A stretch of 64,000 nucleotides of DNA from Pomphorhynchus laevis (GCA_012934845.2 WNNJ02000626.1:1-64000), one strand, 5' to 3'; counted from the first letter of the stretch, positions 1-12,300 are shown. The notes: generated by a model from the letters alone, not told the origin. Numbers and translations are program-made.

Positions 1-34
1 CAATATGGTTTTGTATATAAAATTTTAAATTAAC

Positions 35-800
35 TTGAAATCTCGCATTATTCAAGAAGCGTATTTTATCCAAGCCTATTCAGGCTTCGATCAAGATCAA
101 AATATACAGCACTTTCTATCTAGAGACGATTTAAAGGAGCTAGGAAATGAATATGATATTTCTAATGTCCGCTTGATCACAGAGAAGGATGACCTTTTTG
201 CTCCCTTAGCCTTCAGCTCAACTTCCGTAAGCCACGCCCATTCTCTAGTGAATAACGCATGCAACCCCTTGTTGGGTCATAATTTATCATTTACAATGCT
301 TGACTCTGACGGATTGACTTCTCCCATGGTAATTCATGTCACAAATGGAGACACTGGGCCTCTGAATGCTCTTTTCCTTGGAGGTGTGGAGTTTGTGGTT
401 CCTCTAAGGATCATGCTAGCAGTAAGTGTGAAAAGCCGCCACACTAAATTAAATGTGACGAGAACCATCCTGCATGGTCCAGAAAGTTCAGCCTCTTTAA
501 ATCCTACAAAAAGAAACATTGCAGACCTCCTGCCCTTCCGACTAACTTTGCCGAATCGACCAAATCTAATTTCAACAATAATATAATGACGCAGACGGAA
601 ATTATCAAGATCATAGATGCAAGGCAGCAAGACAACATGCAGGAACTACATAAACATATCCTACATTTATCGTCAAAGCTAGACGAAATACGAACAGCTC
701 CTGTGACTACTTCAAAGACAAAAAAGCCCCGTACTCAAAGAAAAGAAATGCATCCTTACAAAGCCTTGCTTCACTCAAACTGGCGAAAAAAGAAATAGGT
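35..800 (+). pseudogene. LINE ORF1 (gag-like, CCHC zinc knuckles), broken
   Basis: The first 100 or so residues match the ORF1 at 33.6-34.5 kb (for example ISNVRLI here and ISNVKFI there; GHNLSFTMLDSDGLTSP here and EHNLIFAMIESDSLTNP there). After a frameshift near 325 the reading moves to another frame that shows CHKWRHWASEC, CGVCGSSKDHASSKC and CDENHPAWSRK: knuckles of the C-x2-C-x4-H-x4-C kind, the last lacking its final Cys. Such ORF1 proteins bind LINE RNA. The tail up to 798 is basic and has no recognisable domain. Confidence 0.7.
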
Positions 801-959
801 TGGGAACTAGCAGCGGTTTCCATAGAAAATGAAGATTACGCCCGTGGGCAAATGTCTGCACCTAGTCTGGCCGGATGTAAGAAGGGCAACTTTCTCACCT
901 CCGGTTCTGACTAGGAGGAGACATCTCACTCCAGTTAAATCAACGCAATAGAAAGTAAT

Positions 960-2745
960 CGAAGGCCTTTTTCACTGAATGTCCTTCAGTTGAATTCAGG
1001 ATGTATTTCCGCTTTTAGCCTTCTATCTGGTAGATATGCAGATGTTATAGTCCTTTAGGAGACGCGGACAATCCGTCTCTCCCAGGACATTACTCGATTT
1101 ATCCCTAAGCACATCTACACCTACTTTACTCCGTACATAACCCACCCCTCACTCCTCTTCATCTCAAGGTCTTTTAACCCTACTTAAGTGCTTCTTAAGA
1201 TCATCCCTATTACTGAACTTTTCGTATCCAGTCCTGTCTTGTTTAGCAATATCACTCTGTAAAAACGGTAAACACATCAGCATAGCCAAATCTATATCCG
1301 GCCGGGAGAAATTCACAAGAACCCTGACCTTCTCGATGGTATATTAGGTAGCGTTATGACATGCTACTTGGTGACTTCAACGACATAACTGGTCATTGGA
1401 TTAATGCATTACTCCGCAGAGCCAGGAACTACTATCTTATTCACAAACCACCTTCCCCCAACTTTCATTGCTCAACAACTAATTCTCTACTAGACATTTT
1501 ACTGCTACATTAGATGTGGTTGTTGAAACTTATCTGTACTGAGCAGTCGCGACAACAGACCACCTTTCGTGCCCTAATTCGATGGCGGTTAGAGAAAGAT
1601 ACGTTGACGACTACTTATAAAGGTCGAATATACAATCCCACTTCAACAAAACTCAAGGTCCTAGCTAAAATACCACACTGTCCTAATCTCTCTGTTTCCG
1701 CCAGACTTGTCCTCTTGAATCAATACTGGAGCATTAGATATAGGTTCCAGCTGAGTAGGGATAGGGCGAGCAGTGCTTGCCTTAACCCTTCTCAGTCTTC
1801 CTTTTAGATGATATTTAAGAAGGAGAAGTTTGTTTGCTGGAAGGAGAGATCCTTATGTTAGATCGGTAGCATAGGAATTGACCAAGTTTTGGAGGAGTCT
1901 ATATCCCTACATAATTATGGAACCACTCCATATCCCCAAACAATCCCGACTTCGTATGACTTCAAGAGTAGGGACTTATCTGTCATAAATATATGACAGA
2001 TAACTCATGGGTGGGCCACTTCCAGGCACCTCAAAATCCCACGCGCTACTCTCCACTCAGGTCTGCCAGCTTTTGACAGACAGTCAGAGAAAGGAGGTCG
2101 CCATCACAATTCTACTAGCCTCCCCTTCCGATGTTGCTGGCATTAATATCAGCCGTCGTGTTTTTAAACCAAAAAAGAAATCGATTTCATGTCCTAAAGA
2201 TCTGCGACCTATGTCGATTAAAAACTCGCTCATCTCCATTTACGAAAAAGCGCTTGCTCGTAAAATCCGCGACCATCTAAGTAGGCGTAATTAAATTCAA
2301 CCAGGTTTTCATGGGTATGTTAAAGATCGCTCGGCCCATACAGCAATTGGTGAAGTGTATCAGTTTTGCCAAGATAACATGCATCAGCTTGCTGTGGTTG
2401 TTTTTCTTGACTTTTCTGCTGCATTTGATCACATTTCCATTCCTTTTGTTATATCTTATCTCAGGTATATTGGGTTGCCTGCTAGAATTGTTAACAGAGT
2501 GGAAATATTGTTGTATACCAAACAATTCTTCTATGAAGATTACCCTGATGACCGTCAGTTCTACCCTATTACAGGTGTGCCTCAAGATTCCCCACTTTCT
2601 CCAATCTTGTATCTTGCTGCCTCCATTGAACTTTACAAAAAATTTAAACGCGATCAACATCTAGTTGTATACGCTTATGATAGCACAGCCCAATTTTCTG
2701 GACGCAGCTGCAAACTTAAACGTATCCTGAAGAGAGCTAGGTAGA
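960..2745 (+). pseudogene. LINE ORF2 (endonuclease + reverse transcriptase), broken
   Basis: The endonuclease start reads SLNVLQLNSGCISAF near 975-1020, followed by a VIVL-ETR motif near 1040, as in LINE apurinic endonucleases. The next 1 kb is too decayed to follow. RT blocks resume at 2190 (DLRPMSI), then VVVFLDFSAAFDHI at 2395-2436 (motif A), GVPQDSPLSPILYL at 2573-2614 (motif B) and VYAYDS near 2665-2682, where the usual YADD is altered. The element is a dead copy. The RT resembles the I/R1 group more than CR1, but I could not test this. Confidence 0.65.
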
Positions 2746-2759
2746 CTCTGAAACGGGCC

Positions 2760-3300
2760 CAGCATATGTCATTTATGGGGTACTTCGGCTATCTCGGGAT
2801 TAGTCTTCTTTTCGAGAGGATGTCCATCAGAGCAAAGAATAAGGTTTCTCAGGCTCCTCATCCCGAGATTACCGACCATAGTCCGTCTCGACTAAATTCT
2901 TAGGTGGGTGAAAGGCCCTGAATTGTTCAGCCGGAAGCCAGCGCGCTGGCGAGGCCGGAGGCCTCCGATCCCTCTGGTCCTGAGGCCATAATTATAGGAA
3001 GGAAGATAAAGGAAATACTACTGGAAATGGCAATTAATTTAATTTGTGTTTTGTGCATGTCTTAATTTCAAAAATTTTAATCGGTTATATATTATTTAAC
3101 AAAACCTCTATCTATGATCGACCGTTCATAAAGCAACTGTTGGGTTTCTGCAGTGTTAGCGTTGTAGGCATACTTTAGTCTCTCTTCTATTTAAAAGTTT
3201 CCATACTATTCTTATTTCATCCAAACATCCCTCAAAATTTCAGTTATTTGCGAACGAACGTTGCAATATTCCAAGAAACGGTTCTTGCATTGTATGTAAG
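2760..3300. other. No gene seen; includes a short GC-rich patch
   Basis: No coding signal was found. A GC-rich stretch at about 2915-2990 (rich in GGCC) stands out against the AT-rich surroundings and may be leftover 3' sequence of the preceding LINE. Confidence 0.4.
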
Positions 3301-3640
3301 GGTCAGTAATGTCATTGCAAATGAACCCAACAGAAGAGGATAGCCCTGTGTGAAGCTTCTACGAGACTGGATCACGTCTCACCCAATTACAGTTGATCTT
3401 ATTCTGTATAAATTCTGGTGCCGCATCAGTGCAAGATATCGTGCCGCATCAGCACGAGATCTAAATGCTCTAACGTATTAGGAGATTGTGAACCTATTGA
3501 ATGAGCATTTCTCAAAGTTAGATCATGAAATATCTGCACGATTCCAATTTGGAAATATAAGGAAGCGTGAATCACAAACATATATACAGTAGAAGAATGA
3601 GCTCGAATGGGAGGTGCTAATTAAAAAAGTTTGACCTTAA
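3300..3640 (+). mobile_element. Gypsy-like gag fossil (LTR retrotransposon relic)
   Basis: A short stretch resembles the gag region of Ty3/Gypsy elements, with a segment like LLNEHFSKLDHEISARF followed by FGNIRKRES. It is broken in several places. No LTRs, protease or polymerase were seen nearby, so only a small relic remains. It looks old. Confidence 0.35.
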
Positions 3641-3669
3641 AAAAGTTTGATATCTAATATTCATACATT

Positions 3670-3763
3670 CCAGATCAATCCAGTTCCAGATCAATCCAGT
3701 TCCAGATCAATCCAGTTCCAGATCAATCCAGTTCCAAATCAATCCAGTTCCAGATCAATCCAG
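3670..3763 (+). repeat. Minisatellite, 16-bp unit, about 6 copies
   Basis: Tandem units of ccagatcaatccagtt. The flank to the left (AAAAAAGTTTGA...) and the unit resemble the minisatellite at 43013-43205 read on the other strand. Both lie just upstream of a LINE ORF1. Confidence 0.9.
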
Positions 3764-3779
3764 CAAATTTAACAGTTTT

Positions 3780-4705
3780 AACACACAAGGACGTCGATGG
3801 AAGGGTGTAAGAAGAGAGCTACGACCGACACCAACTGTGCTCAACTACAAGTACAGTGCTCGACACACGACTGAGTGTCTGGACTACAATCGCATGCGAC
3901 ATCAGTAAGTCTAAAGATGACTTCGTATGCGGCTTTTGTGCCAACAAACTCATACGCGACCTCTCCCATAAGAACATATCAACCTTCAACGTGCCCACTC
4001 AAACCACGCAGGTCGTTTCAGATATCCTTTGTTAACCCACTAATCCTGTCATCACATGCACTTCTAATCCCATGTCTCCACTTTCCGACACCCCCGTATC
4101 TTCACTTCTGTCTCGTTTCTCAATAATCCAAATCCCTCAATCAAAATCACATCCACCAACCTCCACAATCCTTCCACTCATAACCTTTCGTCACATCGCT
4201 ATCCATCTTCTATATAATCCAAATCCTCTTTGTCTTTCGCTGTTATATCTACTCCCTTGATATCCTCAACTCCCAGCTCTCCTATCGTGATCTCACCAAC
4301 TCACGTTACTCATCCTCCATTACAGAAACGCTTTCCTTCTCGCGATCGTTGCGTCATCGTCACTAATATCACTCCTTCCACCTCTTTATCTCCACAAGCA
4401 CGTCTCGACCACGATGTTTCCGCATTCAGAGCCATCATCTCGTCTCTTGTTCCTGCGGATAAACCATCCTTTTTCAACAACATCTATCTTGTCGAATTCA
4501 TCGCCTAAATAAATATTCTCAATCTAATCCTTCCCAGCCTCCTCTCCTAAAAATTGTTTTCAAGCATTGCTCTCACGCGTCTTCTGTCCTCTCCCAACGA
4601 TACAAATTCATGTCCTCTTCAGCCACTCGCATTTTCCACGATCGCACCCCCTCCGAAATCGCTCAACTCTCATCTGCCCGCATCGAAAAGCTCTGTAGCT
4701 CCTCA
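3780..4705 (+). pseudogene. LINE ORF1 with PHD-like finger, family A (ORF1 remnant)
   Basis: A frame at about 3840-3990 reads VWTTIACDIS followed by SKDDFVCGFC, the second half of a PHD-like zinc finger such as CR1-type ORF1 proteins carry. After a proline/serine-rich linker come DRCVIVTNI (about 4338) and, near 4560-4730, a stretch with RTPSEIAQLSSARIEK. The latter matches the C-terminal part of the ORF1 proteins at 37380-38009 and 41617-42129. The C/T-rich base composition equals that of the RT at 5617-7375, so I take both as one LINE A copy interrupted between about 4705 and 5600. The frame is broken several times. Confidence 0.55.
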
Positions 4706-5095
4706 CGAACCTTCCTCAATTTCAAACGTTAATCAAAATTATTGTCTCTCGATATTATTATAGTAGAATCTTTTAAGAGGTAACAACGATGAAGCAACAT
4801 CTTAGCGTGGCCAGCAGAACTCAAGACGACCTTCAATAAGCGATGTTTCTCTGTAGTACGCTTTCCAAGACGAATTAGACTCCGTACTTGCAGATTCATA
4901 GCTACATTCTTATCATTTTCCTTCAGAAGTCTGGTAAATATTGCACTCATGCGAGAAACATCATCATCAACTATTACTTGGGAATTGATCACACACGACA
5001 CTTCAATTCCACTCAAAATAACATTCATACTTCTATCGTAATTCAGCTACCTTACTTTTCTTATATTGGCTACTCTGCCTGAGGAATTGCCCTCG
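4700..5095 (-). pseudogene. LINE family B ORF1 fragment
   Basis: On the minus strand, 5028-4729 encodes MNVILSGIE, then VSRMSAIFTRLL, RLGKRTTEKHRLLKVVL and HLLKD-type segments. The same protein is encoded at 28600-28260 inside the long LINE B. The adjoining TRLLKENDKNVAMNLQVRS matches the general LINE ORF1 pattern also seen at 37.6 and 41.9 kb. It is a fragment inserted into the LINE A copy here. Confidence 0.65.
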
Positions 5096-5610
5096 TCATC
5101 AACACTTGCATCGTATAAAGTTGTACTTTCTCTGTTCATAATTAAAATCAGCACTAATTGAAGAATCAATTCGTACATGTTCATAATCTTAACATCATGT
5201 AGTTTGTCTACAACACTAATAGATTTATAAGAAGATCCTAAGAGTTCTGTTTATAAGTTACATAGTCATCTGCATAGCTGCTTAAAAATTATTTTTGATT
5301 TTGCTATTCTTGATGTGAAATGTTATTTAGCAACGAATGATTTGCATTGTCCTTATTTTTGTCGAATTTGTTCTACGTCTTCTCCAAATTCGTGTAGGGT
5401 ATATGCCAAATATTCTTAATCTGAATTATCTATAGATTTGATGCAACTGACTCCGTGTAATTCCGATACAACAGTGTTTAAGAGAACATTATAGTTGGCT
5501 GAAGATGGTTGAAAATTGTCTTCTCAGGAATCATATATTTTCAGATGATGATTGTTTTATTTGTTTGAATAGTATTTCATCAGAATTAGTAGACACAGTA
5601 CATCAATTTT
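5095..5610. other. AT-rich stretch, nothing recognised
   Basis: No coding, RNA or repeat signal was seen. It separates the ORF1 and RT parts of LINE A. Confidence 0.4.
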
Positions 5611-5616
5611 TACGAC

Positions 5617-7380
5617 GTGAACATGAACAAAATCTTCACGCATGATCTGCACGCACTCATCTTAAAACAAATCAATGCTTATCTCTCCTCATTCAATCTG
5701 TACCCTCTCTGCCCAGTCTACTCTCATCCTTCCATAACTCTTTTATCTTATCCCTGTATCACCTACAGAAGTATCATTTGTCCTCATGTCCTTGCCCAAC
5801 AAAACCTCACATGCCGATCCCCTGCGTACTCATATATAAGAATCTACATGCTCATCGATATCCCCATTTCTCACAACCTTGTTTAACTCGTCCATACGCA
5901 GTCGTATATTCCCTTCACACTGGAAATCCGCAATCGTTCGTCCCTCCTTAAGAAACAATCGCTCGACCCCTCCCTTCCTTCTAGCTATCGCCCCATTTCA
6001 CTACTCCCTACTCTTTCTAAGCTCTTAGAACGCCTCATCTTAATACAAATCAACGTTTATCTCTCCTCATTCAATCTGTACCCTCCTTTCCAATCCGCTT
6101 TCCGCTCTAATCACTCGACAGAAATCGAATGCATAAAAGTGTACAACGACTTACTCATTTCTCGAGACAAGGCTCTATATAGTGTTCTCATCTTCCTCGA
6201 ACTCTCCTCCGCATTCGACATTGTCGACCACTCCGTCCTCCTTTCTCGCCTTCGTTATGATTACGGCTTTTCTTCCTCCTCCGTAGCATGGTTCGCCTCA
6301 TATCTATCCGACCATTCCTTTCGCGTCTGTTCTAATTCATCATCCTCTCCTCCCATCCCTATTTTTTTGCGGGGTCCCACAAGGTTCAGTGCTAGGTCCC
6401 CTGCTTATCTCTCTTCTGGTTGGCGATCTCTCTCCGTTTATCAAACCTTACTCCTTTAACGTCATGCAATACGCCGATGACATCCTCATCTATGCTCATG
6501 CACCCGCACATCGCATACACGATATCGGCATTTCTGCCTCCAACTGTCTTTCTTCTATCTACAAACGTCTCTCCAATCTCCATCTCGTTCTAAACCCCGA
6601 AAAGTCCAAAATAATGTGGATCCTCCCCCGTAAACCAAACATATCTCCTCCCACTGTATATTTTGCCTCATCGATCATCTCTATAGTCCACAATCTCACT
6701 TTCTTAGGCTTCCATTTCGATGATCACACTTTTTTAAACCCTTCGTCCGTGACAAGGTCTGCTCATCTAACGTAATTCTCCGTGACATCCGCCGTATCCG
6801 CCCCCTTATCGACTTCCGTTCTTGTATGTCTCTTCTTTCATCGCTTATTTTCCCTAAAATCGATTACTGCCTTAGCCTTTTCGCCAATTCTCCAAAATCC
6901 ATCATCCTACCCCTACAACGAATAATCAACACCGCCATTCGAGTGCTCTTTCGTCTCCGTCGCTTCAACCACACATCCACATATTTTGCTCAACTCTCCT
7001 GGCCCACCATCCACATCGGCATCAAACTCCGCCTCCTTCTCGTTACTTTTCGTCTCCAGGCTGTCGGCTCCCCATCGTTCATCAACCTTCCTTTCTTAGA
7101 CGATACTCGCCCCACCTCTCTATCGCTTCGTTCATGTCATACCCTCTTACTCCACGTTCCTAATTACTCCAACAACTACGGTCTCTGATCCTTCCTCGTC
7201 GCCGCCTCACTCGCCTGGAATCAACTCCCTCTCGACGTCCGCCGCGCCTTTTTCTTTATCACATTCAAACACCTCCTCCGTTCACACCTTCTCGACACCT
7301 GATTCACAGTCTTGTTTTGTTGTGGTCGTGTAAGCGTGCGCTGGCACGCATTTGCCACGTTAAAATAAATCCTTTTTTTA
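5617..7380 (+). mobile_element. LINE family A, copy 1: RT and 3' end
   Basis: RT blocks in order: SSYRPISLLPTLSKLLERL (about 5975-6033), AFRSNHSTE (about 6100), SSAFDIVDHSVLLSRLRYDYGF (about 6208-6270, motif A), VLGPLL (about 6388), VMQYADDILIYAHA (about 6460-6501, catalytic YADD) and NPEKSKIMWILP (about 6594). The C-terminal part ends near 7302 with HLLRSHLLDT before a stop. A partial duplicate of the QINAYLSSFNLYP block sits at 5660-5710. The 3' end has a small stem-loop (7334-7349), a conserved ATTTGCCAC and an AATAAA stretch. Frameshifts break it, for example around 6380 and 6740. Related copies: 9600-11020, 12430-14350, 29800-31150 and 45165-46720. Confidence 0.8.
7334..7349 (+). other. 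3' stem-loop of LINE A
   Basis: GCGTGC, loop GCTG, GCACGC, followed by ATTTGCCAC. The 3' ends of other A copies have the same hairpin (9651-9636 and 45190-45175 on the minus strand) with substitutions that keep pairing. Some LINE reverse transcriptases recognise such 3' stem-loops. Confidence 0.6.
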
Positions 7381-8060
7381 AATCTGCAGTAAAATGACAT
7401 CCCTTTCGAGCTCAAGTCCATTGATTTATGAAACCGTAATATGTGTCCATACTGTATCACATGCTACTTGTCTTTCAATAAACTCCAAAGTACTCTTGAC
7501 AACATTGTTGTCTGATGTTAATGTTCTTTTTGGCCATTTCGCAATTGTGTTTTATCTTGCATGATTTATGTATATAATAACCCTCTTATTTTCACGTGAC
7601 AAAAACGTACGCGGAAACGATATCTAAGTGATATCTAAGTGTACTTTTAAGCTATAAAAAATGTTTTCTCAAATATCATTTGGAGTAAAATTAACTCATC
7701 ATTCAACTAAATCTGATCTAGCACGACTCAATTATAGCTAAGCCATTTTGTGTATGACACTCGATTGAGCTTACGTTTGACAAGTCTTAAATTTACCAGA
7801 GGTCTTATTCCAACATAAAATCAGTAATTAGTAGGATGTTTACAAACAGATTAAAATTTGCATTCTTAGACAAATTTTAAATTATTAATTTTAAACGATT
7901 GTTATTAAGTTGATTGTTGATATCAGTTATAATTTTTAAAATAATGCTCTATTTGCAATGTTATAATTACCATTAAAAATTATAAATAATAAATAAAAAA
8001 ATTTAATTAATTAATTCATTTAATTTAATAAGTGCATTATTAAATAATAATCTTGTTGAG
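7380..8060. other. Upstream region of EXO5, no gene seen
   Basis: Very AT-rich. It should hold the EXO5 promoter and 5' leader, but I cannot point to a defined TATA or initiator element. Confidence 0.4.
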
Positions 8061-8897
8061 ATGCCTGACAAGCCGTCAATTACATTGGTTAAGGAAAAGA
8101 GTATTAAGCTAGTAAACGAATGTGGAGAACCACGATTAAAACGAGAACCGACTATGTTCGGTGTCAAGGTAAGCTCCACAGAACCAATTGACCTACAATC
8201 TATTTTGGATGATACTACTGATGATTGTATTTTCGATTCAACGACTGAAGATATTCATGTATTAATCAGTGACATGTTAAAAAAGTTGTGCAACCAGGAA
8301 TATGACATACCGGCAGCGGGATATAAATCTAATCAAGAGAAGAGTATAAATGAGGGCAAACCTTGCAAAATGCTATACGACGGATCCCTTCAAATTGAAC
8401 CTATAAATGTATTGAAGACAATGACTGATGGAACACTAAGCGTATCACAGATTTCCAGTCAATACTGGTGTGAACAGCAGTTGCTATACACCTTAATGTT
8501 TCCTTACATTGAAGACGAAAGAGGAAATATAAAAGCCGTTGGAGATAAGAAGCACATTAATCGAGGCACGGATTTGCATGAAAATCGAGAATTAGAAGTA
8601 CATACATTAGTCGGTGTAAAATGCGTCACCAGAGAAGATCGTTATGCTGTGAAACTTATCAATATGATCACAAATTTTCAGCATTTATTAGCGAACATAG
8701 TTATTAAGAATAAATGCTCAATAAGAGAAGTACCGATTTTTGGTGAACCCTTTAATATTGGATTATTTTTTCGTGGGATAATCGACGAAATTACATATGA
8801 TCCTCAGATAGGATATCAGTTAAACGTTGTTGAATTTAAAACAAGATCAAAAAGAACTTTACCTTCAAAAGCTCAATCCTTCACGCATCAGATCCAG
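8061..8897 (+). CDS. EXO5: Exonuclease V (EXO5), coding exon 1
   Basis: Encodes residues 1-279 of an EXO5-family single-strand DNA exonuclease, which in yeast serves mitochondrial DNA and in animals nuclear genome maintenance. After a divergent 110-residue N-terminus, YWCEQQLLY (Cys137) gives the first Fe-S cysteine. GTDLHE (His173), RGIIDEI (Asp242) and VVEFKTR (Glu258, Lys260) are the nuclease core residues of the RecB/Cas4-like fold. The ATG at 8061 has no rival upstream in frame close by. The exon ends at CAG|GTATTA in phase 0. Continuing past the donor gives a stop within two codons, as expected for an intron. The C-terminal part is 9.1 kb downstream (18022-18462). Confidence 0.9.
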
Positions 8898-9599
8898 GTA
8901 TTATGAATGTTTAAATCTAGTATTGTGAAGTTTAGATTAAATTTATTAGTTTGGAATAAATTTACATGTGTGGCCTTGAAAAGTCTCGGTAATAGTAAAC
9001 ATTGATTGTTGCCATATGAATATACTCAAAACAAAAAAAATAATATTTCTATTGATTACGAAATCCTTACCCAAATTTACATTTGAGAAAAACTAAAAAT
9101 GTCACGATATTTTACCACGATATCATGTCTGGAAAACTAAACGTCACGATATTTTTTCAATAGGGATGAGCGAGTTTGAACACTTCACGGACCATATTTT
9201 CATTCTGCTCTTACTTGATGGACCGGATAAACTAAAAAATAAACTTGATATGTCTGAATATATCAGCTTCAAATTCTAGCGAGAAGATGGATGAAAATGC
9301 TCAGAGGTCCAAACGCAGCCCAGGAACGCAGGTGAAATGTGCTTTACTGTGATCCCAAGTTTGGAAAAAACACTGAACGTAATTACATTCTATAATGGCA
9401 TCGAGTCTGGAATCATTAGAATCATTGATCTTTAAATCAACGACGAGTCATCTCTTACCATTAAAAATCGAAATGAAAAATTTAGTGTAGTCCACCACCA
9501 TCCGAAAATCCGATGGCGCTCTATCTCCCCTCCTTATCTTATGATCTAGGCAATAATAATATATGACGTTATTTTCGTCAATGTCATTTGAACACCTGC

Positions 9600-11015
9600 T
9601 TTATTCTTTAAAAAAAATATTTTAACGTGGCAAATACGTGCCAGCGCACGCTTACATGACCACAACAAAACAAAAATGTAAATCATGTGTCGAGAAGGTG
9701 TGAACGGAGAAGGTGTTTGAATGTGATAAAGGAGGGAGCGCGGCGGACGTCGAGAGGGAGTTGATTCCAGGCGAGTGAGGCGGCGACGAGGAAGGATCGG
9801 AGACCATAGTTGTTGGAGTAATTGGGAACGTGGAGTAAGAGGGTATGACGGGAACGCAGCGATAGCGAGGTGGGGCGAGTGTTGTCTAAGAAAGGAAGGT
9901 TGATAACGAGGAGGAGCCGACAGTGATGAGACGAAAAGTTACGAGAAGAAGGCGGAGTTTGATGCAGATGTGGATGGTGGACCAGGAGAGTTGGGCAAGA
10001 TATGTGGATATGTGGTCAAAGCGACGGAGACGAAAGAGCACTCGAACGGCGGAGTTGATTATGCGTTGTAGGGGTAGAATGATGGATTGTGGAGAATTGA
10101 CGAAAAGGCTATGGCAGTAATCGATTTTAGGGAAAAGAAGCGATGAAAGAAGAGACATACAAGAACGGAAGTCGATAAGGGGGCGGATACGGCGGATGTC
10201 ACGGAGCATTAAGTTAGACGAGCGGACCTTGTCACGGACGACGGGTTTAAGGAAAAGTTTATCATCGAAATGGAAGCCTAAGAAAGTGAGATTGTGTACT
10301 ATGGGGATGATCGATGAGGCAAAAGATGCAGTGGGAGGAGATATGTTTGGTTTAAGGGGGAGGATCCACATTATTTTAGACTTGTCGGGGTTTGGAACGA
10401 GATGGAGATTGGAGAGACGTTCGTAGATAAAAGAAAGACAGTTTGAGGCAGAAATGCCGATATCGTGTATGCGATGTGCGGGTGCATGAGCATAGATGAG
10501 GATGTCATCGGCGTATTGCATGACGTTAAAGGAAAAAGGTTTGATAAACGGAGAGAGATCGCCAAGCAGAAGAGAGAAAAGCAGGGGACCTAGGACTGAA
10601 CCTTGTGGGACCCCGCAAAAAATAGGGATGGGAGGGGAGGATGATGAATTAGAACAGACGCGAAAGGAACGGTCGGATAGATATGAGGCAAACTATGCTA
10701 CGGATGATAAAGGAAAGCCGTAATCATAACGAAGGCGAGAAAGGAGGACGGAGTGGTCGACAATGTCGAATACGGAGGAGAAGTCGAGGGAGATGAGAAC
10801 ACTATATAGAGCCTTGTCTCGAGAAATGAGTAAGTCGTTGTATACTTTCAGGCAGGCCATTTCTGTGGAGTGATTAGAGCGGAAAGCGGTTTGGAAGGGA
10901 GGGTACAGATTGGATGAGGAGAGATAAGCGTTGATATGTATTAAGATGGGGCGTTCTAAGTGCTTAGAAAGAGTAGTCATTCTAAGCACTTAGAAAGCGT
11001 TCTAAGTGCTTAGAA
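9600..11015 (-). mobile_element. LINE family A, copy 2 (antisense in EXO5 intron)
   Basis: Close relative of the 5.6-7.4 kb copy. On the minus strand it runs from NAYLSSSNLYPPFQTAFRSN (about 10940-10880) and SVFDIVDHSVLLSRLRYDYG (about 10780-10720) to VMQYADDILIYAHA (10520-10480), NPDKSKIMWILP, and the 3' tail at 9700-9600 with the same stem-loop and a poly(T) run on the + strand. It is 5' truncated just after the motif read as TLSKHLERPI (about 10950) and has frameshifts near 10690 and 10560. Confidence 0.8.
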
Positions 11016-11022
11016 AGAGTGA
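10940..11022. repeat. Three copies of a 16-bp near-palindrome at LINE A truncation point
   Basis: TTCTAAGTGCTTAGAA or its reverse complement TTCTAAGCACTTAGAA occurs three times between about 10950 and 11017, one inverted. The first copy is LINE coding sequence; the others are duplicated at its 5' truncation junction. Confidence 0.7.
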
Positions 11023-12300
11023 TCTCTTTTCACAATAATCACTCGATCTTTTTTATCTTACTCTATACCGATTCTGACGACCTTGATATCTGCCTCTTAC
11101 ATTCGTTCGATTTTTTCTTGTTTACTCCGCCCGCTTCATCGATTTATCAAAATCAACAACTTATTAGAATCATAACAGTATCATCACCTTTGATTGTTTT
11201 CCTACGTTTTTAAGAAAATCAATGTCCCTTTACATCTAACACATTTGAATTGTTTCTGTTGTGAATCTTCATTAACTTTCCGTTCACGACTTAAAATCAT
11301 CTACCGCTCTGATCATGCCCACAGTTTGCCTGTTCTTTTATGCTGTAAATGTAAACGTTTCTGGCAAAATAAGCTCGCATCTGTCACAAGTCTAATTGGA
11401 AAACCTTGATTATCTTATTTTTCGCTTTTATAGTGTTAATGCTATGGATCCTCGTGAGTTCTATCATTTTCGATCTAAAATGTTGACAAATGCGGCCGCA
11501 TGAAATTAGGAAGGCGTTGCGATGACCGTCGTTTTCGCCTAGGAACTTCAATTCTTAATGTCGTCATGGAGTATAGGGATCTGGGTGTCATGGTGCATAA
11601 GACATTGAAATCCCGATCAAATACAGAGTTTGCCTATAGCAAGGCTTTGCGAGCGATGTACTGCGTCAAAAATGCATTTAATCGTATTAATCCATACGTC
11701 TTCAAACGGCTTTACTGCGCTCTTGTTCGCCCGCATATAGAGTACTGCGTGCAAGCAGTTTTTCCATACACTAAGAAAGAGTTCAATAGACTAGAGTCAA
11801 TCCTTCGTAGAGGTTCTCGAATGTGTATGGTTGGATCATATTCATATCGTGAGCTGCTTGAATTTCTAAAGATACCATCTTTGGGTCAGATGCTATATTA
11901 CCTAGGCCTTGTTGCATAATGGCGAATGGTTAATGGGATAGATGGGTTTCCCTCGTGCTATGTTAAAGTTTGTTCTCAAACGCGTCGTGGCAACCCGTTG
12001 AAACTATTTAAGTTTCCCCAAGGTAAAGTAGTAAGTTTGGCTAGGCTCTCACATCGAGCATTAAACGCCTGGAACACGTTGCCAGGAGAAATAGCATGTA
12101 CCAAGGACTTTTCTCAATTTAAAGTTCAACTTCGTCAGTGGATTAACGATCATGGCGTTCCGGATGTATACAATATTATGTAACCGCTATTAACTTTTTT
12201 TTCTTCTTTTCTTTTCTTTTTTATTTCCTATGTGATCAGTTGAAACAGCCATTTGGCTATAACTTGTAATTCTAGTAATACTAAAATTATCATCTCATCT
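11019..12300 (+). mobile_element. Internally deleted CR1-like LINE (ORF1 start joined to RT C-terminus and 3' end)
   Basis: 11220-11400 encodes a Cys-rich segment (NCFCCES... LLCCKCKRFW) like the N-terminal finger of LINE ORF1. 11443-11490 reads MDPREFYHFRSKMLTNAAA. Directly after this, at 11500, comes the C-terminal part of an RT (EYRDLGVMVHKTLKS, LVRPHIEYCVQAVFPYTKKE, LSHRALNAWNTLPGEIA) that runs to a stop at 12181. The 3' UTR contains agccatttggct, similar to the LINE B tail at 20790. Endonuclease and RT core are missing, so it looks like a short non-autonomous derivative. Confidence 0.6.

Larger units (their letters stand above)
1..2760 (+). mobile_element. LINE (I/R1/Jockey-like group), degraded, 5' end outside window
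   Basis: One decayed non-LTR retrotransposon read left to right: a gag-like ORF1 with zinc knuckles (about 1-800), the start of an apurinic-type endonuclease (about 960-1900), then a reverse transcriptase (about 2160-2745). The order ORF1, endonuclease, RT on one strand and the CCHC-type ORF1 fit the I/R1/Jockey assemblage. It carries many stops and frameshifts. A second ORF1 of the same type lies at 33599-34465. The left end is cut by the window edge, and no 3' tail was recognised after 2760. Confidence 0.75.

Noticed and set aside
334-630. 98-codon minus-strand ORF
   Set aside because: Shadow of the zinc-knuckle ORF1 on the + strand.
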